60,000 nucleotides of DNA from Nymphaea colorata. Its lineage: Eukaryota > Streptophyta > Magnoliopsida > Nymphaeales > Nymphaeaceae. Made by a program: the position numbers and the translations under genes. Within the stretch, counting starts at the first letter, position 1. Each line of letters begins with the position of its first letter. The stretch is taken from assembly GCF_008831285.2 (NCBI RefSeq), contig NC_045140.1:15365796-15425795 (forward strand), written 5' to 3'. The notes beneath the pieces were generated by a model. That model searched no databases, was not told the origin of the DNA, and saw only the letters and a list, made by a program, of their open reading frames with translations. Shown here piece by piece: positions 1 to 12,100 of the stretch.

Positions 1-1276
1 CTAAGAAAGAGAAGCAACGGTCTCAACCAGTGGGACAGAACACAGTATGCCCTTCCCGGTAACTGCTTCTTACAAGATTCATGAAGTTCACCTTCATCAA
101 ATGTTTATGTGTTGGTCCACATTATGGCCCCTCTAGGATGCTCTACAGTCAATGATCACTATAAGGAAACGGACATAATCCATTTCACGAAATCTGCACT
201 TATGCAGCCCTAAACATATCCTGTAACAAATTTTCTTGATTTTAATTTCTCACAATTAAATCATAATGTTAAAATATTCACCAGGCTCTTTTGAACCTTT
301 TTTTTTTATATATTATCATTACTCATTGTATTGGACTAAGTTGACAAAATCAGAAGTCTGATACAGGTCATTGAAGACCTTAACAAGCCTAATGAGGACT
401 AGACGATATTAATCATCCAACACCACATAGGTAGATTGACCACATATATGCATATACTTATATCGAAATAAATACAGAAAAATATATCCATAGAAAAAAT
501 GCATATATACGTCTATAGAATAGCGAGTAGTTAGTTGACCAAAGGCTAGGTAAACTAATGGATTAGTCTGACCAACTAGTCAAAGGTTTGAAACACAGAT
601 CATTTGATAACCAACTCTCAACTAGTCAGACCAGTAGGAATTTTGACAATCAATGTACTAGATGCTTTTCTCATTTAACTTAATCCATTGAGGACACCCC
701 AAAAATAAGTGTAGTGGAACATTTCCAAATATTCCCATGCCAATATTGGCTGCAATTTAATATTTTTCTGCATCCTTTATTTTTACAGCAACAGCTAATG
801 TCTTCCTTAGATACATCCACGATTTGCCAAATTGGACCACAATTTTTTACCTAGAACTTATGCAGCATTTTTTAGTTTTATTTTAAGATTTTAAGTAACA
901 ATTTTATTCAACCTGAAGAATCCAATAACAAGGACCATCCAAGACGGCTTATCAGTTATTATAATCTAGACCAAGCATATCCGCAGAATTGCTTGTCCTA
1001 CATTGGATGAATTTTCATATTCATGCAGCTTTCTCTATAATCATTACCCCAACTTGTTTGAAAGGTCATAATAAAAGAACAGGTCACATTCAGTTCAAGA
1101 ATGCACAGAAAATTTTGACAAGTGACTGTTTAGTGAAAAACAAAACAAATAACACAGATGCTTCTCATGCTTTTTGAACAATATCAAAGATGAGGAAAGA
1201 GATAAGTAACAAATATAACAATTATACAAGCAAAATAAAGTACTGTATCACTTGAAGTGCAGACTGCATGCTATAC
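1..1276 (-). other. Intron 3 of the ACA gene (partial)
   Basis: Downstream of exon 3 (donor GTATAG at 1276-1271, minus strand) no further ACA-like exon was found down to base 1. The next expected block would encode the PTGDFGIG-type segment and must lie beyond the left edge. The stretch is AT-rich, with no element I can recognise. Confidence 0.6.
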
Positions 1277-4200
1277 CATGGAGCTGTGCTTTCCCAGCTT
1301 CCTTGAACAAAAATGCTGCCTGACATGCCAAGAGAAACGGGGTTTAGTAAGCAGAAGCAAGATGCTCAGAACAAAAATATGTGATGTTTAAAATCAGGAC
1401 TAACCCGTATTGCTTGAGCATGGGCCCTTATTTTTCTTCTTGTCTGCTCCTTTTCTTCTTCCTTTTTCAGATCTAGTGTGTAACGGAAGCGACGGGATGC
1501 ATTCAGCACAAGTGCAGCTTGCTATTGAAAATAGAAAACAACGAAAGGTGTTCACTAAATGAGCATATGAGTGTGAAGGCTTTCAACTTTTTCACAATAA
1601 AGGGTAGGATGGAAATTCAGTAGCAAAAAAGACTTGCTATGAAAACTATTGAATGGAAAGATTGTTTGAATTTACATTAACAAGCATGAGTAGCAGTTCT
1701 CAATAAATGACACAGAGAACAAAAATGAACTGTATAAGAAGGATCAAGATGATTTTCAATAATATTTGTCACGATTGGGATGATAGCATGTGTATCATGT
1801 CAGGCATATCAGGATACTTCAGAGACACAAAAACACTGTCAATGCTTTATCTTGACCTTCTCACTTTAATTTATATGAAATTGACTACTCTCTTAGTATA
1901 CAAATGGTGCCTCGTTTTAGGTTATGTCATCAAATATCTAATTTCAACTTAAATTTTATTATTTGATGTTGTTAATCTTGATAAATGGAAAGACATACAG
2001 ATATTTTAGGTAAGACAGGAATGATGCTCGATTGTTTTCTTTTGTCCCAGTCAAATGGCAATGCTCCCATCATCAACCTTCAAACTAGCAGGCTTCGGGT
2101 TAGGTGAAACCCTTGCAATCTCCGTTGCCCACAACAGGCGCACAACCCCAACTCTATCCTTGTAGCAAGGTTGGTCCTGCGGCTTCAAAAGGAAAATGTC
2201 TTGCCAGCATGGTGACATTTATATGTCGTCCATGAACGGGTATACATTAGCCATTAGGACATGCTGCACACATGCATAGGGAAGCTGTTATATGCAGTGG
2301 CTTGCCCTTGAATGGTATAAGCACTACTTTCCATCTCTCGAATGGCAATTTCTCAGCCAAGATTATGGTCAATCACAAGGTCAGCCAATCTACAAAAATC
2401 CATCACACCAAACCACCACAATGCTCATTCTTGTTCACATTCAAACATGTCCCATGTCGCATCACTTTATGTCAATGGAATGAATGGAAAAATCCCTACG
2501 AAGTCCTTGTTCTATCCAACCAATTCATTTCATCCTCGACTATACCATTTCGGGTACTCAATGTTGGTTATGTCAATCAAACAAATTCATCGAGTGGGTA
2601 CCGCATGTTACCTTGCTAATAGAATGCCAAGCTCTAGCATTGAAAATCAAGTTCCTCTTGAAATACTATTTCAAAGAATGATTTCTATTAGGCACTTAAA
2701 AGTTTTTGGGTGCAAATTTTTTGTGCACATACAAGAAAGATTTCGAAATAAACTTAAAAAACGAGCTTTGAAATGCATCCTTCTTGGATACTCAAGCAAA
2801 AAGAGCGGTTACAAATGTTTTGATCCAAATTTGAGAAAAAAATTTGTGACTCAGGGTGCAAAATTTTTTGAGAATGAACCATTCTATAAGGCACCAAGTC
2901 AAGGGGAGATTCAAGGTTCCATGTCTGATCCCATTTCTAGTAGCTCTCTTCCTCTTGTTGACGTCTTTCAAAACCCTACTACCCACAACCAAAATCAAAA
3001 CCAGCAATCTAGTGAACCCAATAGTCTTACCACTTTAGAAAACCAAAACTAAGATAATAACTCCATCATCCCAAACCAACGAGATAAACCGTGAACAAGC
3101 CACCAAGACCAAACCATTGAACCAAGTCAAATAATTGACCCAACCCTCAGAAGATCAACTCTTCCCTCTAAGCCAACGTCTAGACTAAGTGATTTCTATA
3201 CCTACCTATCAACCCGACACACTTACTCCATAGACAAATATATTACTCTTGATACCTTATCTAAGTCATACAAGTCCTCCGTACTCAATACCTACTCTCA
3301 ACTTGAACCAAAAAACTACGAGGAAGCAAGCAAAAGTTCAAACTGGCAGATAGCTATGAAGGAAGAATTGCCTGCAACGAAAAAAAATCAGACTTGGGAT
3401 TTAGTTCCGCTGCCCAAAGAAAAGAAAGTCATTGGGTGTAAGTAGGTATAAAAAATAAAATATCATAGTGATGGAACCATTAAACGATACAAAGTCTGTC
3501 TTCTTGCTAAAGGCTTTACGCAGACTGAGGGAGTGGACTACAATGAAACTTTCCCTCTGGTCGCCAAGATGAATATAGTGAGGATTCTTCTTTCAGTAGC
3601 GTCAATGAAGAGGTAGAAACTAGCGCAACTTGATATCAATAATGTTTTTCTTCATGGACAACTCAATGAAGAAGTGTATATGGAGGTTCCCCAAGGTATA
3701 AAACATGAGAAGGGGCATGTGTGTAAACTATAAAAGACTTTTTATAGCCTTAAGCAGTCTCTCAGGGCATGGTTTTCACGCCTAAGTGAAGCATTGATTA
3801 AAATCGGTTTTAGGCCTTGCCCCTGCATATTATACCATGTTTGTCACTACCCGACCTTTAAAAATAACTATTCTACTAGTGCATGTAGATGATATCATAT
3901 TGACATGTAATGATGAAGGGTTCATGGCGCAAGTACAAATTTATCTCAACAAGCAATTTGAGATCAAAGACCTTGGAATCCTACGGTATTTCTTGGGTAT
4001 AGAAATGGCACATTCCGAACATGGAGTCTTCACATGTCAAAGAAAATATGTTCCAGATCTCTTGAAGGAAACCGGTCATTTGGGTGCCAAAGCCGTAGAC
4101 ACTCCACTTGAGATGAACTGCAAATTGAAGAAAGAAGAAGAAGAAGAAGAAGAAGAGATTGAAAACATACAAAGCTTTCAAAAATTTGTTGAGAAGCTTA

Positions 4201-5875
4201 TCTATTTGACCGTCACTTGACCATATATTACTTACGTTGTCAACCTCATAAGTCAATTTATGCACAAGCCTAAGTCAAGGCATGTAAGTCAAGGCATGTC
4301 GAAGCTGCTCACAAAATTCTGAGGTACTTAAAAGAAACTACAAGACAAGGGATCTTGATGAAATGGGACCAAAAAATGGATGTAATAGGATAATGTGACG
4401 TTGATTGGGCAAGTGATCCAAATAACCAAAAATCTACATGGGGCTATTGTGTTTTTGTTGGATGAAACTTGGTGACTTGGACAAGCAAGAAGCAGTCCGT
4501 TCTGGCCCGATCAAGTGTAGAGGCCGAATACAGGGCCATGGCGTCATGTGCATGTGAGTTGATATGGATAAAAGCACTCTTGAAATATATAAAAATTAAA
4601 ATGAATGAATCTATGAAGCAGAAGTGTGACAACATGGCAGCTATCTACATTGGGGCAAATCTCGTCTTCCATGACAAACAAAGTATATCGAAGTTGATTG
4701 TCATTTTATTAGAGATAAAATACAAGATGAAACCATTCAGACACCACACGTGAGAAGCTAATTTCAACTTGCCGACATCTTTACAAAGTCCCTTGGAAGA
4801 GATCGCCATGCATACATTGTGTGCAAGTTGGCGCAGATTGATATATGCTCGCCAACTTGAGGGGGAGACTATTCGTGGTATAGAAATGAGGAGGCAACTT
4901 CCCAACTTCCATAAAAGATAATCAAGAGAATCCACTATTTTTGGGAGGAGATAGGATACTAATCTGGTGAACTATCTCCACTGTGATTATTGGAATCTAT
5001 CAAATCTAATGTTTTTGTTAAGTAGATTCTCAAGAATTCCTTATGTAACTGTTTCCATCTTGATTTGATGCATCCGAACCTTTATAAGCTGGTTGTTCCC
5101 CTGTTATAATCAGCAACAAAAAAAAGGGAAGCAGAAAGCCTTTTTTTTCTCTTGTGGATGTAGGCAAATTAGCCGAACCAAGTAACTCTGTAGCCTCTAT
5201 TATTTTCTGTTCTTTCATGTATGTTTTCTAACAGTTCTCATTCAAACATGTCCCACGTCGCATCACTTTATGTCGGTGAAATGAGTGGAAAAATCTCTAC
5301 GAAGTCCTTGTTCTATCCAACCAATCCTTGTTCTATCCAACCAATTCATTTCATTCTCGACGATGCCATTTCAGGTATTCGTGTTGGTTCTGTCGATCAA
5401 AGAAATTCGTCGAGAAGGATAACGCCAAGAAGTTCACGAGCACAAACAAAAGGAGGAGCCCAATGTGATAGTTCTTTGAAGGAATGAAAGGATAAGCAAA
5501 CAATTTTCGTCACCCCAGTCTCTAATCGTAACTGCAGTGAAGTCACCAGACACGCTGGTTCTATGATTCAACCAAACAACCAAATAAATAACCTCCAAAA
5601 GTCGGCAGCTTTTATCATGTCCAGGCAGTCTCGCTGCCATGCATTGACAGGATGAGTTCCAATCCAGCGAAGCCACACCGGGAGAATGCAAAAGAAACAA
5701 TAGGCAAAAAACTTACCCTCCAACGCTTTAGCCGCTCAAGCGACGCTTTCTTTGGCTGTGGGATATCGAATGCGTCGGTCTCGTCCTCGGAACCATCGGC
5801 TCCGCCATTGGCACCGCCACTGGATTCCTCATCCTGCCGCGGCCAGCGCCTTTGGGGCGAAGGCGAGAGGCTCAT
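1277..5875 (-). CDS. ACA8/ACA10-like: Autoinhibited plasma-membrane-type Ca2+-ATPase (ACA8/9/10 group), 5' exons 1-3, gene continues past left edge
   Basis: P-type IIB calcium pump that exports Ca2+ and is held off by an N-terminal calmodulin-binding region. Visible coding exons on the minus strand: exon 1 5875-5717 (53 codons), exon 2 1521-1405 (39 codons), exon 3 1319-1277 (43 bp). They join in phase with GT/AG borders (intron 1 begins GTAAGT at 5716; intron 2 is 85 bp). Exon 1 starts at ATG 5875 (MSLSPSPQ...), has an acidic Gly/Ser-rich stretch, then [18 protein letters not shown]. Exon 2 reads [20 protein letters not shown] and continues to IRAHAQAIR; exon 3 gives [15 protein letters not shown]. 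This is the basic amphipathic autoinhibitory/calmodulin-binding segment typical of ACA8, ACA9 and ACA10. The transmembrane, phosphorylation (DKTGT) and ATP-binding parts lie outside the window. Intron 1 is unusually long (about 4195 bp) because it holds retroelement debris. Which of ACA8, 9 or 10 is closest cannot be decided from this segment. Confidence 0.9.
2438..2594 (+). repeat. Left copy of a direct repeat flanking the copia remnant
   Basis: This segment (starting CATTCAAACATGTCCCATGT) is closely matched at 5239-5414. Together the two copies bracket the copia pol/LTR block. Similarity starts and stops abruptly just before the first recognisable pol codons. It does not translate to a protein I know. 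The copies are far longer than a target-site duplication (5 bp for copia), so the arrangement is a duplication or a separate repeat family, not a simple insertion footprint. Confidence 0.75.
2607..4753 (+). pseudogene. Degraded Ty1/copia pol (integrase C-terminus, reverse transcriptase, RNase H)
   Basis: Translated pieces on the plus strand match copia pol in order. Integrase C-terminal block: [12 protein letters not shown] at about 2603-2640, then [12 protein letters not shown] and [43 protein letters not shown] near 3485-3540, [13 protein letters not shown] near 3620-3660, and the VHVDDIIL catalytic block near 3880-3900. RNase [21 protein letters not shown] near 4480-4545. The frame is broken by in-frame stops (for example in VIGCK-stop-VYKIK near 3440) and by shifts around 3740-3850. 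A GAA microsatellite (about 4127-4158) encodes a run of Glu inside the RT-RNase H spacer. No gag, protease or integrase catalytic core is recognisable upstream, so the element is 5'-truncated and dead. It lies inside ACA intron 1, in opposite orientation to the gene. Confidence 0.88.
4857..5217 (+). mobile_element. Copia polypurine tract and 3' LTR remnant
   Basis: Directly after the RNase H remnant sits TTGAGGGGGAGA (4857-4868), the usual copia polypurine tract. It is followed by about 350 bp resembling an LTR: a TTTATAAGC promoter-like motif near 5080-5090, a purine-rich stretch near 5117-5150, and an end at CTTTCA (5217). The exact LTR start is uncertain because no canonical TG..CA pair with a second LTR was found. 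No matching 5' LTR is recognisable upstream. Confidence 0.6.
5239..5414 (+). repeat. Right copy of the direct repeat, with an internal 20-bp tandem duplication
   Basis: Matches 2438-2594 except for scattered substitutions, one 1-base deletion and a perfect tandem duplication of 20 bp (5305-5324 and 5325-5344, TCCTTGTTCTATCCAACCAA), which accounts for its extra length. It lies about 300 bp from the ACA exon 1 donor. Confidence 0.75.
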
Positions 5876-6121
5876 GCTAGGTCTGTTGGCAGGAGAGATG
5901 ATACCGGCGGTTAACCAAATACCTCTCCCGGAAACCAGAAGCCCTTTCCAACTTACAGTCAAGATTTAGGTTTCCATGAGATGAACACAGAAAATGCGGA
6001 GGCAAAACAACGCAAGGGAAGATTTGCAGCCCTCGGACCGGGATTGCAAAAACACGGGAAGAACCCTCACCTGTTCCGGCAACCCTGAGAAGCTTCCTGG
6101 CACCTTCGCTCTCTCTTATGG

Positions 6122-6128
6122 TTATATA
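6122..6128 (-). promoter_or_regulatory. Putative TATA box of the ACA gene
   Basis: On the minus strand the sequence reads CGTATATAACC about 250 bp upstream of the ACA start codon at 5875. A start of transcription some 30 bp downstream would give a leader of roughly 220 nt. A possible 5'UTR donor (AACAG/GTGAGG, near 6070) is present, so a leader intron is possible. Inference from sequence only. Confidence 0.4.
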
Positions 6129-6249
6129 CGCGACTCCCGCGCATGACTTTTTTATAAAAAAAAAAATTGTTTATGAAGAAGAAAAATTAAATGATTTGGT
6201 TATTAAAATTTTATATTATGACCAATATACCCTCTAACAATAAGAAGTT

Positions 6250-6900
6250 TTATTGGTTTATAATGTTGTCTATTATCTTATAAATATTTTATTATCTCGT
6301 AAATATCATTTTATATTTATGTTTAATGTTATCTCCTTCCTTTGTTTGTTACCTCGTTGTCTTATGAATATTTTAATATTTTATACATATGTAGAATTAT
6401 CTCATACTGTCTTACATATTTGTCATCTCATACATATTATCTTATATCTATTTATTATTTCATATTTATTTGTTATCTCATGTACATGCATATATAATAT
6501 TTAGACATAAAAATAAATATGCATATTCATATTACGGTCTCATCGGTGTATCCTTGTTATATACACAAGGGCCGCTTACAAAACTTGTTTCATTTAAACT
6601 ATAGAAAGCAATAGCTTATATATGCCACCACCTTGTGTACCATGATAGAGCCTACTACTAATATGCCTTAGCGTTATATTTGCACAAGAACATTATTAAT
6701 TTTGTTATTATATCATATTTATATTGTCATCTCATTTTTATAATGTTTAAGATAATTGAAGGAGGTAGTATGAAATAGTGATAGAAGTAGGAGACAACGA
6801 CAAAGAGTATGAGATGATGACAATGTATAAGTACTGAATATGAGATCTAGTATAAGATAATAACATGGTATAAGATGATAGGTATGAAATAACACTAACA
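6250..6900. repeat. AT-rich imperfect inverted repeat
   Basis: Arms at about 6250-6500 (many TATCTCAT / TTATCTTATA words) and about 6715-6900 (the reverse-complement words ATGAGAT / TATAAGATAA). They are separated by a less repetitive core around 6540-6700. A related AT-rich block in inverted orientation occurs at about 33690-33830. It may be a decayed MITE, but I see no clear terminal repeats or target duplication. Confidence 0.4.
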
Positions 6901-9690
6901 ACTTGTATATACGAACTGACAACCATTTAGTTTATACAATCCCAAAACCTTTGGTTACCACGTGACATAGTTATGTTGTGTTCTTTCTTTTTATTTAGTC
7001 AAACTGTATTCTTTCTCTTTATTAGGTCAAATGGTGCGTGACATGCTGGTCAATTTGAGTTGAGGCATGTAAAATAAAAAATGGCCAATGTCAAGGTTGT
7101 ACACCTGCAACCTCATTAAAACCATATACACATACAGACATTGTATAGGCCTTTTTACTACAATCAATCTACTACAACTTTTTTGTACATATATGATTTA
7201 GTCGAGATTTTCACAACTCCAGTTGTTTTGACGGCCTAATTCAAGGATGCAAATGTGTTTAACATGCAGCACAATCACGAGAATACAAGCAGGAGAAGGA
7301 GGAATGCTAGAACGCAGAAAACAAAAGGAAAAAAAAATTATAAGCATAAAAGTAGTGTAAAAGCTACAAATAAATAAATGACACAAAAATAAGTAAAATA
7401 AAAAAGTTAATGATGAATTGAGAATGTATTAAAATAACAGAACATTACAGTTAATTTCATCATTGCAGGTGGAGTGCCTCAATATCTAAGGTACCCTCAC
7501 TCCTTCAACTTTTTAAAAAATTTATATAAAGGCATCAAGGGGGCGGAGGGAGGGGGGGCCGCCTAGGCCGTGGCCCCACCCCAACTAAGTGAAAAAAAAA
7601 ATTACACTAGCAAAATTGAAAATTTTTAGTTGTATAATATAATTTTTGAATTCGAGTTTAGTTTGACGCTATTCGGATAAGTTTGTTGGACCGTTTAGCA
7701 TGCCCATGAAAAAAATTTTCGAAATGTAAAAATTAACCACCGCCGCCGCATGTTTATGCCTATCCTTACTGGCGTTAAAACATACACATGCCCATGCACG
7801 CACATGACACACACGGAACATGTACAGCACTACCAGCTCCTTCGATGGACGAGGGTCCCTTCGACAGTTGTTAAGGCAAAACAACAGCATTTTACACTAC
7901 ATATGTGTAGACTCCTGACCAGCTTAGCAAAAATTAGCTGGATGTTGCATTCTTTATATCTCAGGTGTACGTGTAGTCAGTAGTGGGACCCGTAACTTGT
8001 CACCCATAAAAGGATGTTCACTCCAGCTTTCTGAACGTGTTGTGTTTGTGTACGTATCGCATGGGCTTCACAATTTGTTCCTTTTGTTTTCAAGATATGG
8101 TTATCTGGATATGATTGGATTTGTTTGAAAAATGGGGAATCTTGTAAGGTAGTTTATCTTTCTCCTTTCTCATATACATCTTGGCATATGGTACCTGAGT
8201 TTACATGTTAACCCATAAGAAGGGAGGGCATGAAATTTGCTATGAACTCGTGCTTACGAGGGTCCACTGTCGCGGCCTCACCTTATACAGGCTAACACAG
8301 GAATAGCCTGTTGTTTACCTATAATATAATATAAGGTCATAAATGAAATGCGATGCAGGGATGCTAAAATTGAAAATTCAGAATTTAAATCGTCTTGTTT
8401 GAAGAATGCACGGATCCTAAAATAATTTCGCAATTCCTACAACTTAAAATGGGTAGGTTTCAAGTCACACCCTTCGTCTGAATTAAAATTCATGGATTGC
8501 GAGAATGAAAAATCTTACAGTGGTTCTTAAATCTACAATCGGTTATAACCATTTATTTAAAATGGGTTTCCATGTAAGCAATAGGGAAGCTAGAAATTTT
8601 AAGTTAAGTAGCACTGATCTAAAAAAACATATATTAAATTCATTATGACACAGATACATATAAATAAATAGATAACGATAAAGGAATGTGGGGCCACTTG
8701 TGCAACTGCTCCCACATGCCTATATACAATAACCAAATGGTCTGTTCTGTTACGAAGGTGCTTGATAAGAAGGATAATGGGTTATTACTTATTAGAACAC
8801 ATTATTCTTAAAACACGTATTTGCAAGAATTGTGTTTTTGTGTCATTGAACATGGTGCATACATCTAGTATGTAATTGTTGGATCTAAAGACAATTTACA
8901 AATTACACGACGTTTCTCAAGACAAGAATATGGTATTTTTTGGAACATGCGTTTTAAAAATATGTATTTTAATAATACAATGTGGTATTCTTATCAAACG
9001 GCGATAAAAATCATAACGACCATTCGCGAAAGTGACTTAGCAATAAAAAAGAAATTCGAAACATTTTATTTTCTTTTCGCATGAAAAACGGGCCAGGGTT
9101 AAGCAGGCCCATGTTTGATTGTGCCGACAAAAAACGGGCCACTTTAATACAATTGCCGATCTATCTCCGCGTACAAACGCAACAGCACTGGCGCCATGAC
9201 ATGACATGAGTTCTGGGACAGTAAAAGTAACTAGGAAAAGCTGCAAATAAGGGCATAGATTTTGGCGACAGCTGCCGTCCGCCGCTCAGCTTTCAGGTTC
9301 TGGAAGAAATGGTAGTTGTTGTAGGTGCGTCCTGTGTGTGCCGCTAATCTGCCTGGATTGCAGGTGCGACCTAACACGAGAAAGAGAGAGAGTATATATC
9401 GTATCCATCAAGCATAACAAAAAAAGAGACAGTTGATCATCCGCTGTTCGTTCTTCACCGACACAAGTAAAGTAATGAAAAAAGTTTTTTTTTTAAGTTT
9501 ATCCTACCGTCGAAAGCAGAACCAGAGGTGAGGGAAGGTTATCCAACCTCCCAAACAAGAGTGAAAACTCCTCTTCCTTTAATTTTCATTGTTCTTAGAG
9601 TTTCCCTTGTCTTTAGTTGAGAGCTGCCTCGGTACCAGGCAGTAGAACTTTCTGATCAATAATTCAAATGAAATGTAATTCATTCTCGCA
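6901..9690. other. Intergenic, no gene recognised
   Basis: AT-rich DNA without a supportable coding region. The only notable parts are a G-run cluster at 7539-7558, followed by CCGCCTAGGCCGTGGCCCC and an A-rich tract, which resembles the end of a non-autonomous plant transposon. Around 9590-9660 there is LTR-like text with no partner. Confidence 0.5.
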
Positions 9691-9962
9691 GGACCTGATT
9701 TAGAGCACTGTCGTCGTGGTAGGCATGAACATGCTTACTTTTCTTCATCGTCGACGTATGAGTTCGCAGCTAACGTTCTTATTTCAGTCCAAACAGCGAC
9801 ACGAAATAGCAGTGGGGGCCGGCCGGCCCGGCCCGGCCCCTACAGGGCCCGATTCACAGCACCGTCGTCGTGGTAGACATGATCATGCTTGCTTTTATTC
9901 ATCGTTGACGTATGAGTTTCGCCAGCTAACGTTCTTAATTTCAGTCCAAACAGCGAAATTTT
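9691..9962. repeat. Two direct copies of a ~115-bp block separated by a GC-rich spacer
   Basis: Copy 1 is about 9691-9806 and copy 2 about 9846-9962. Both contain CGTCGTGGTAG, an ATGCTT..TTTT.TTCATCGT..ACGTATGAGTT stretch and CAGTCCAAACAGCGA. They differ by scattered substitutions and small indels. The spacer (9815-9849) is almost pure G and C (repeats of GGCC / GGCCC). Confidence 0.8.
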
Positions 9963-11519
9963 CCACGAAAACTGTAACAGATGGGCATGTCAGTTGGTGA
10001 TGAATCATACTCTCGAGTTGGCACGCATTCGCCCTTTAGAACACCAGACAGATGATTTCAAGCAGATACACAGTTCATGAACTATTTCGAGAAAATCACG
10101 ATCTGTGGATGGATTCATCATCGCAAATTTCAATGGTTAGATCTTACTGGTCCAATAAGAGATAATAGTTTTTCATCCTAAAGCATTACAGCCAGATGCA
10201 CATACACAAATCCGGTTCCCACCGAGTTGAGAAGCGATGCTGACTAAATAGATCATGAATCCTTCGCTCGTCTTGCAAATTTGTGACTTCCCAATGCGTG
10301 CAACAGGACTGAACAGTTGCTACGTTGTGCCTCGATTGACTATCGACGTTCGGTTCCTTTTGTATGGGGCCACACCCCACGTTTCAGTTGACCTAGTTTA
10401 CCACCATCGTATTTACTTCCACGTTTTTTACGATATCTGCGTTGTCACCTACCTTTTTCTCATTTAAAGCATCCGTCCATTTCGTCGGAAATATAATATG
10501 CATACTCCTTTTTTGACCTTTCTCAAAACTTTCTGCTAGTTTTTCAAATCGATGGTCAGTTTTCACGGTAAGTCGAAGAAAGTTTTTCCGCCTAGGAATA
10601 TTATTTCTTGCAAAACAATCCAGCTTTTCGAGGGATTTTAGTTTTAGAAAAGAATCTTCGTCCTCGTCACAGTCTTGCGGATATATTCGTGTCGTTGTAG
10701 CACCAAGCATCAAGCCGTTCATGGCTTTTCAACTCTATGCGATATTCTGTTTGTGGCTTGAGCTAATCGTAGTGCATCCCTATCTTTCTGGTTGCCGCCC
10801 TCAAATGGGCATAAAAAGAAAAAGAAACCATTGTGCAGAGCCCACAACTTCTTCGACTTGATTTCCGGAACCAGCTGTTTTGAACTTGCTATCCGCAGAC
10901 CGCAGGGAATCCTTCTCTGCCTTGGGAGATGTATAGACGCTTCACAAGGCAGGCACTTTCCTATCTAAGAGGCAAAGGTTCTAGGCAACGCCGCGAGGCG
11001 CTAGCTAACCGGCTGTATGTAGCTATTCGTGGGCAGCGGCCCACACTGCCAAGCGGGTTATGTGCTCTTACTGTGCACAAAATTTTGGCGAATGATTAAT
11101 GCCGAACATACTTCTAGTTAATAAACAAAGATAACGTTTTATAAGGACCAAAAAAAAAAAAACTGAAAAAGTTTAAAGGACATATTTTTTTAAATAATAT
11201 TTAAAAATCCTACTCCATGTCCTTTTTCTTTTAGCATACACGTGTTGCGTCGAGCGGCGCACTCAACTACTTGTCCTTGTATCTATATATTGGTGCCTCT
11301 TTGCCAGTGCGGATGAGGCTAGCTCTCCTCACAAGGAAAAAAAAATGGCAGCTGCATTTTGTGCGTGTGTGGGGAAGGTTTTTATCTTTTTCTTTCACTT
11401 TCCCTAATTTCTTTGCCCAGCTAACTTGTCCGAACCATTTCTATGGATGGGCAGTTCCATCCTGCCTAACCCAGCTTGCCCTTTAAAGAAATAAATAATG
11501 AAATCAGCAAGGCGAGAGG
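9963..11519. other. Intergenic, no gene recognised
   Basis: No domain or splice pattern was seen. An ATG-initiated minus-strand frame of 109 residues (10722-10393) has an acidic stretch (DCDEDEDSF) but matches no family I know, and is treated here as unproven. Confidence 0.45.
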
Positions 11520-11671
11520 CAGTGGTGGAGATACACATGAGGGTTAGTGTGGGTTCATTTTAAAAATTTAAAATTAATTAACTTGTAATGATTTAAAAGT
11601 TACATGCAACGCCCACATCCACATCAAACTTTGGCTGACGACTCGATATTTTTATTCTGGCTTCACCACTG
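11520..11671. mobile_element. hAT-like MITE, ~152 bp
   Basis: Ends in short terminal inverted repeats: CAGTGGTGGAG on the left and CTTCACCACTG on the right (rc CAGTGGTGAAG). The interior is AT-rich and non-coding. The CAGTGGTG-type end is common in plant hAT-derived MITEs. The 8-bp flanks do not match, so the target duplication has decayed or the call is wrong. Confidence 0.55.
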
Positions 11672-12069
11672 ACTAAAGGCATTTTATTCGACTACCATAT
11701 GATATCTATCATAAATGGGACCCAATATTGTTTCCTTGTGCACTAAGAGAAGTATATACTAAAGTCGAGGCGAAGGTTTGGAGGGAATTGATCACTTTAT
11801 ATAGACTAGCTACACGTCCCGGGTCTCGACGGTAAAGATTGACTTGTGAATCATGAGCTGGAGTTGACAGCAACAAAAGTAGTTGATGTAACTATATTTC
11901 ACCGCCAACCTCTTTTGCTTCCTCCATCTTATCTAAAAGTAAGCCATTAATAATCATAACATTAAGCTACTAGAAATTAGAACTGTTATTTTTTATTCTT
12001 ATCATTACTTTATTAACTTTTTTGCATTCGAAAGGAGTCAAATAACGACGAAAAGCTGATGCCGTAAAA

Positions 12070-12072
<3 letters not shown>

Positions 12073-12100
<28 letters not shown>
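12073..12100. repeat. (GAAA)7 microsatellite
   Basis: Seven perfect GAAA units read directly from the sequence, in a non-coding AT-rich area. Confidence 0.9.

Noticed and set aside
2306-2325. TGGTATAAGCAC as a copia primer-binding site followed by an ATG
   Set aside because: Only partly matches the initiator-tRNA complement; no 5' LTR ends before it and the frame that follows has no gag resemblance.
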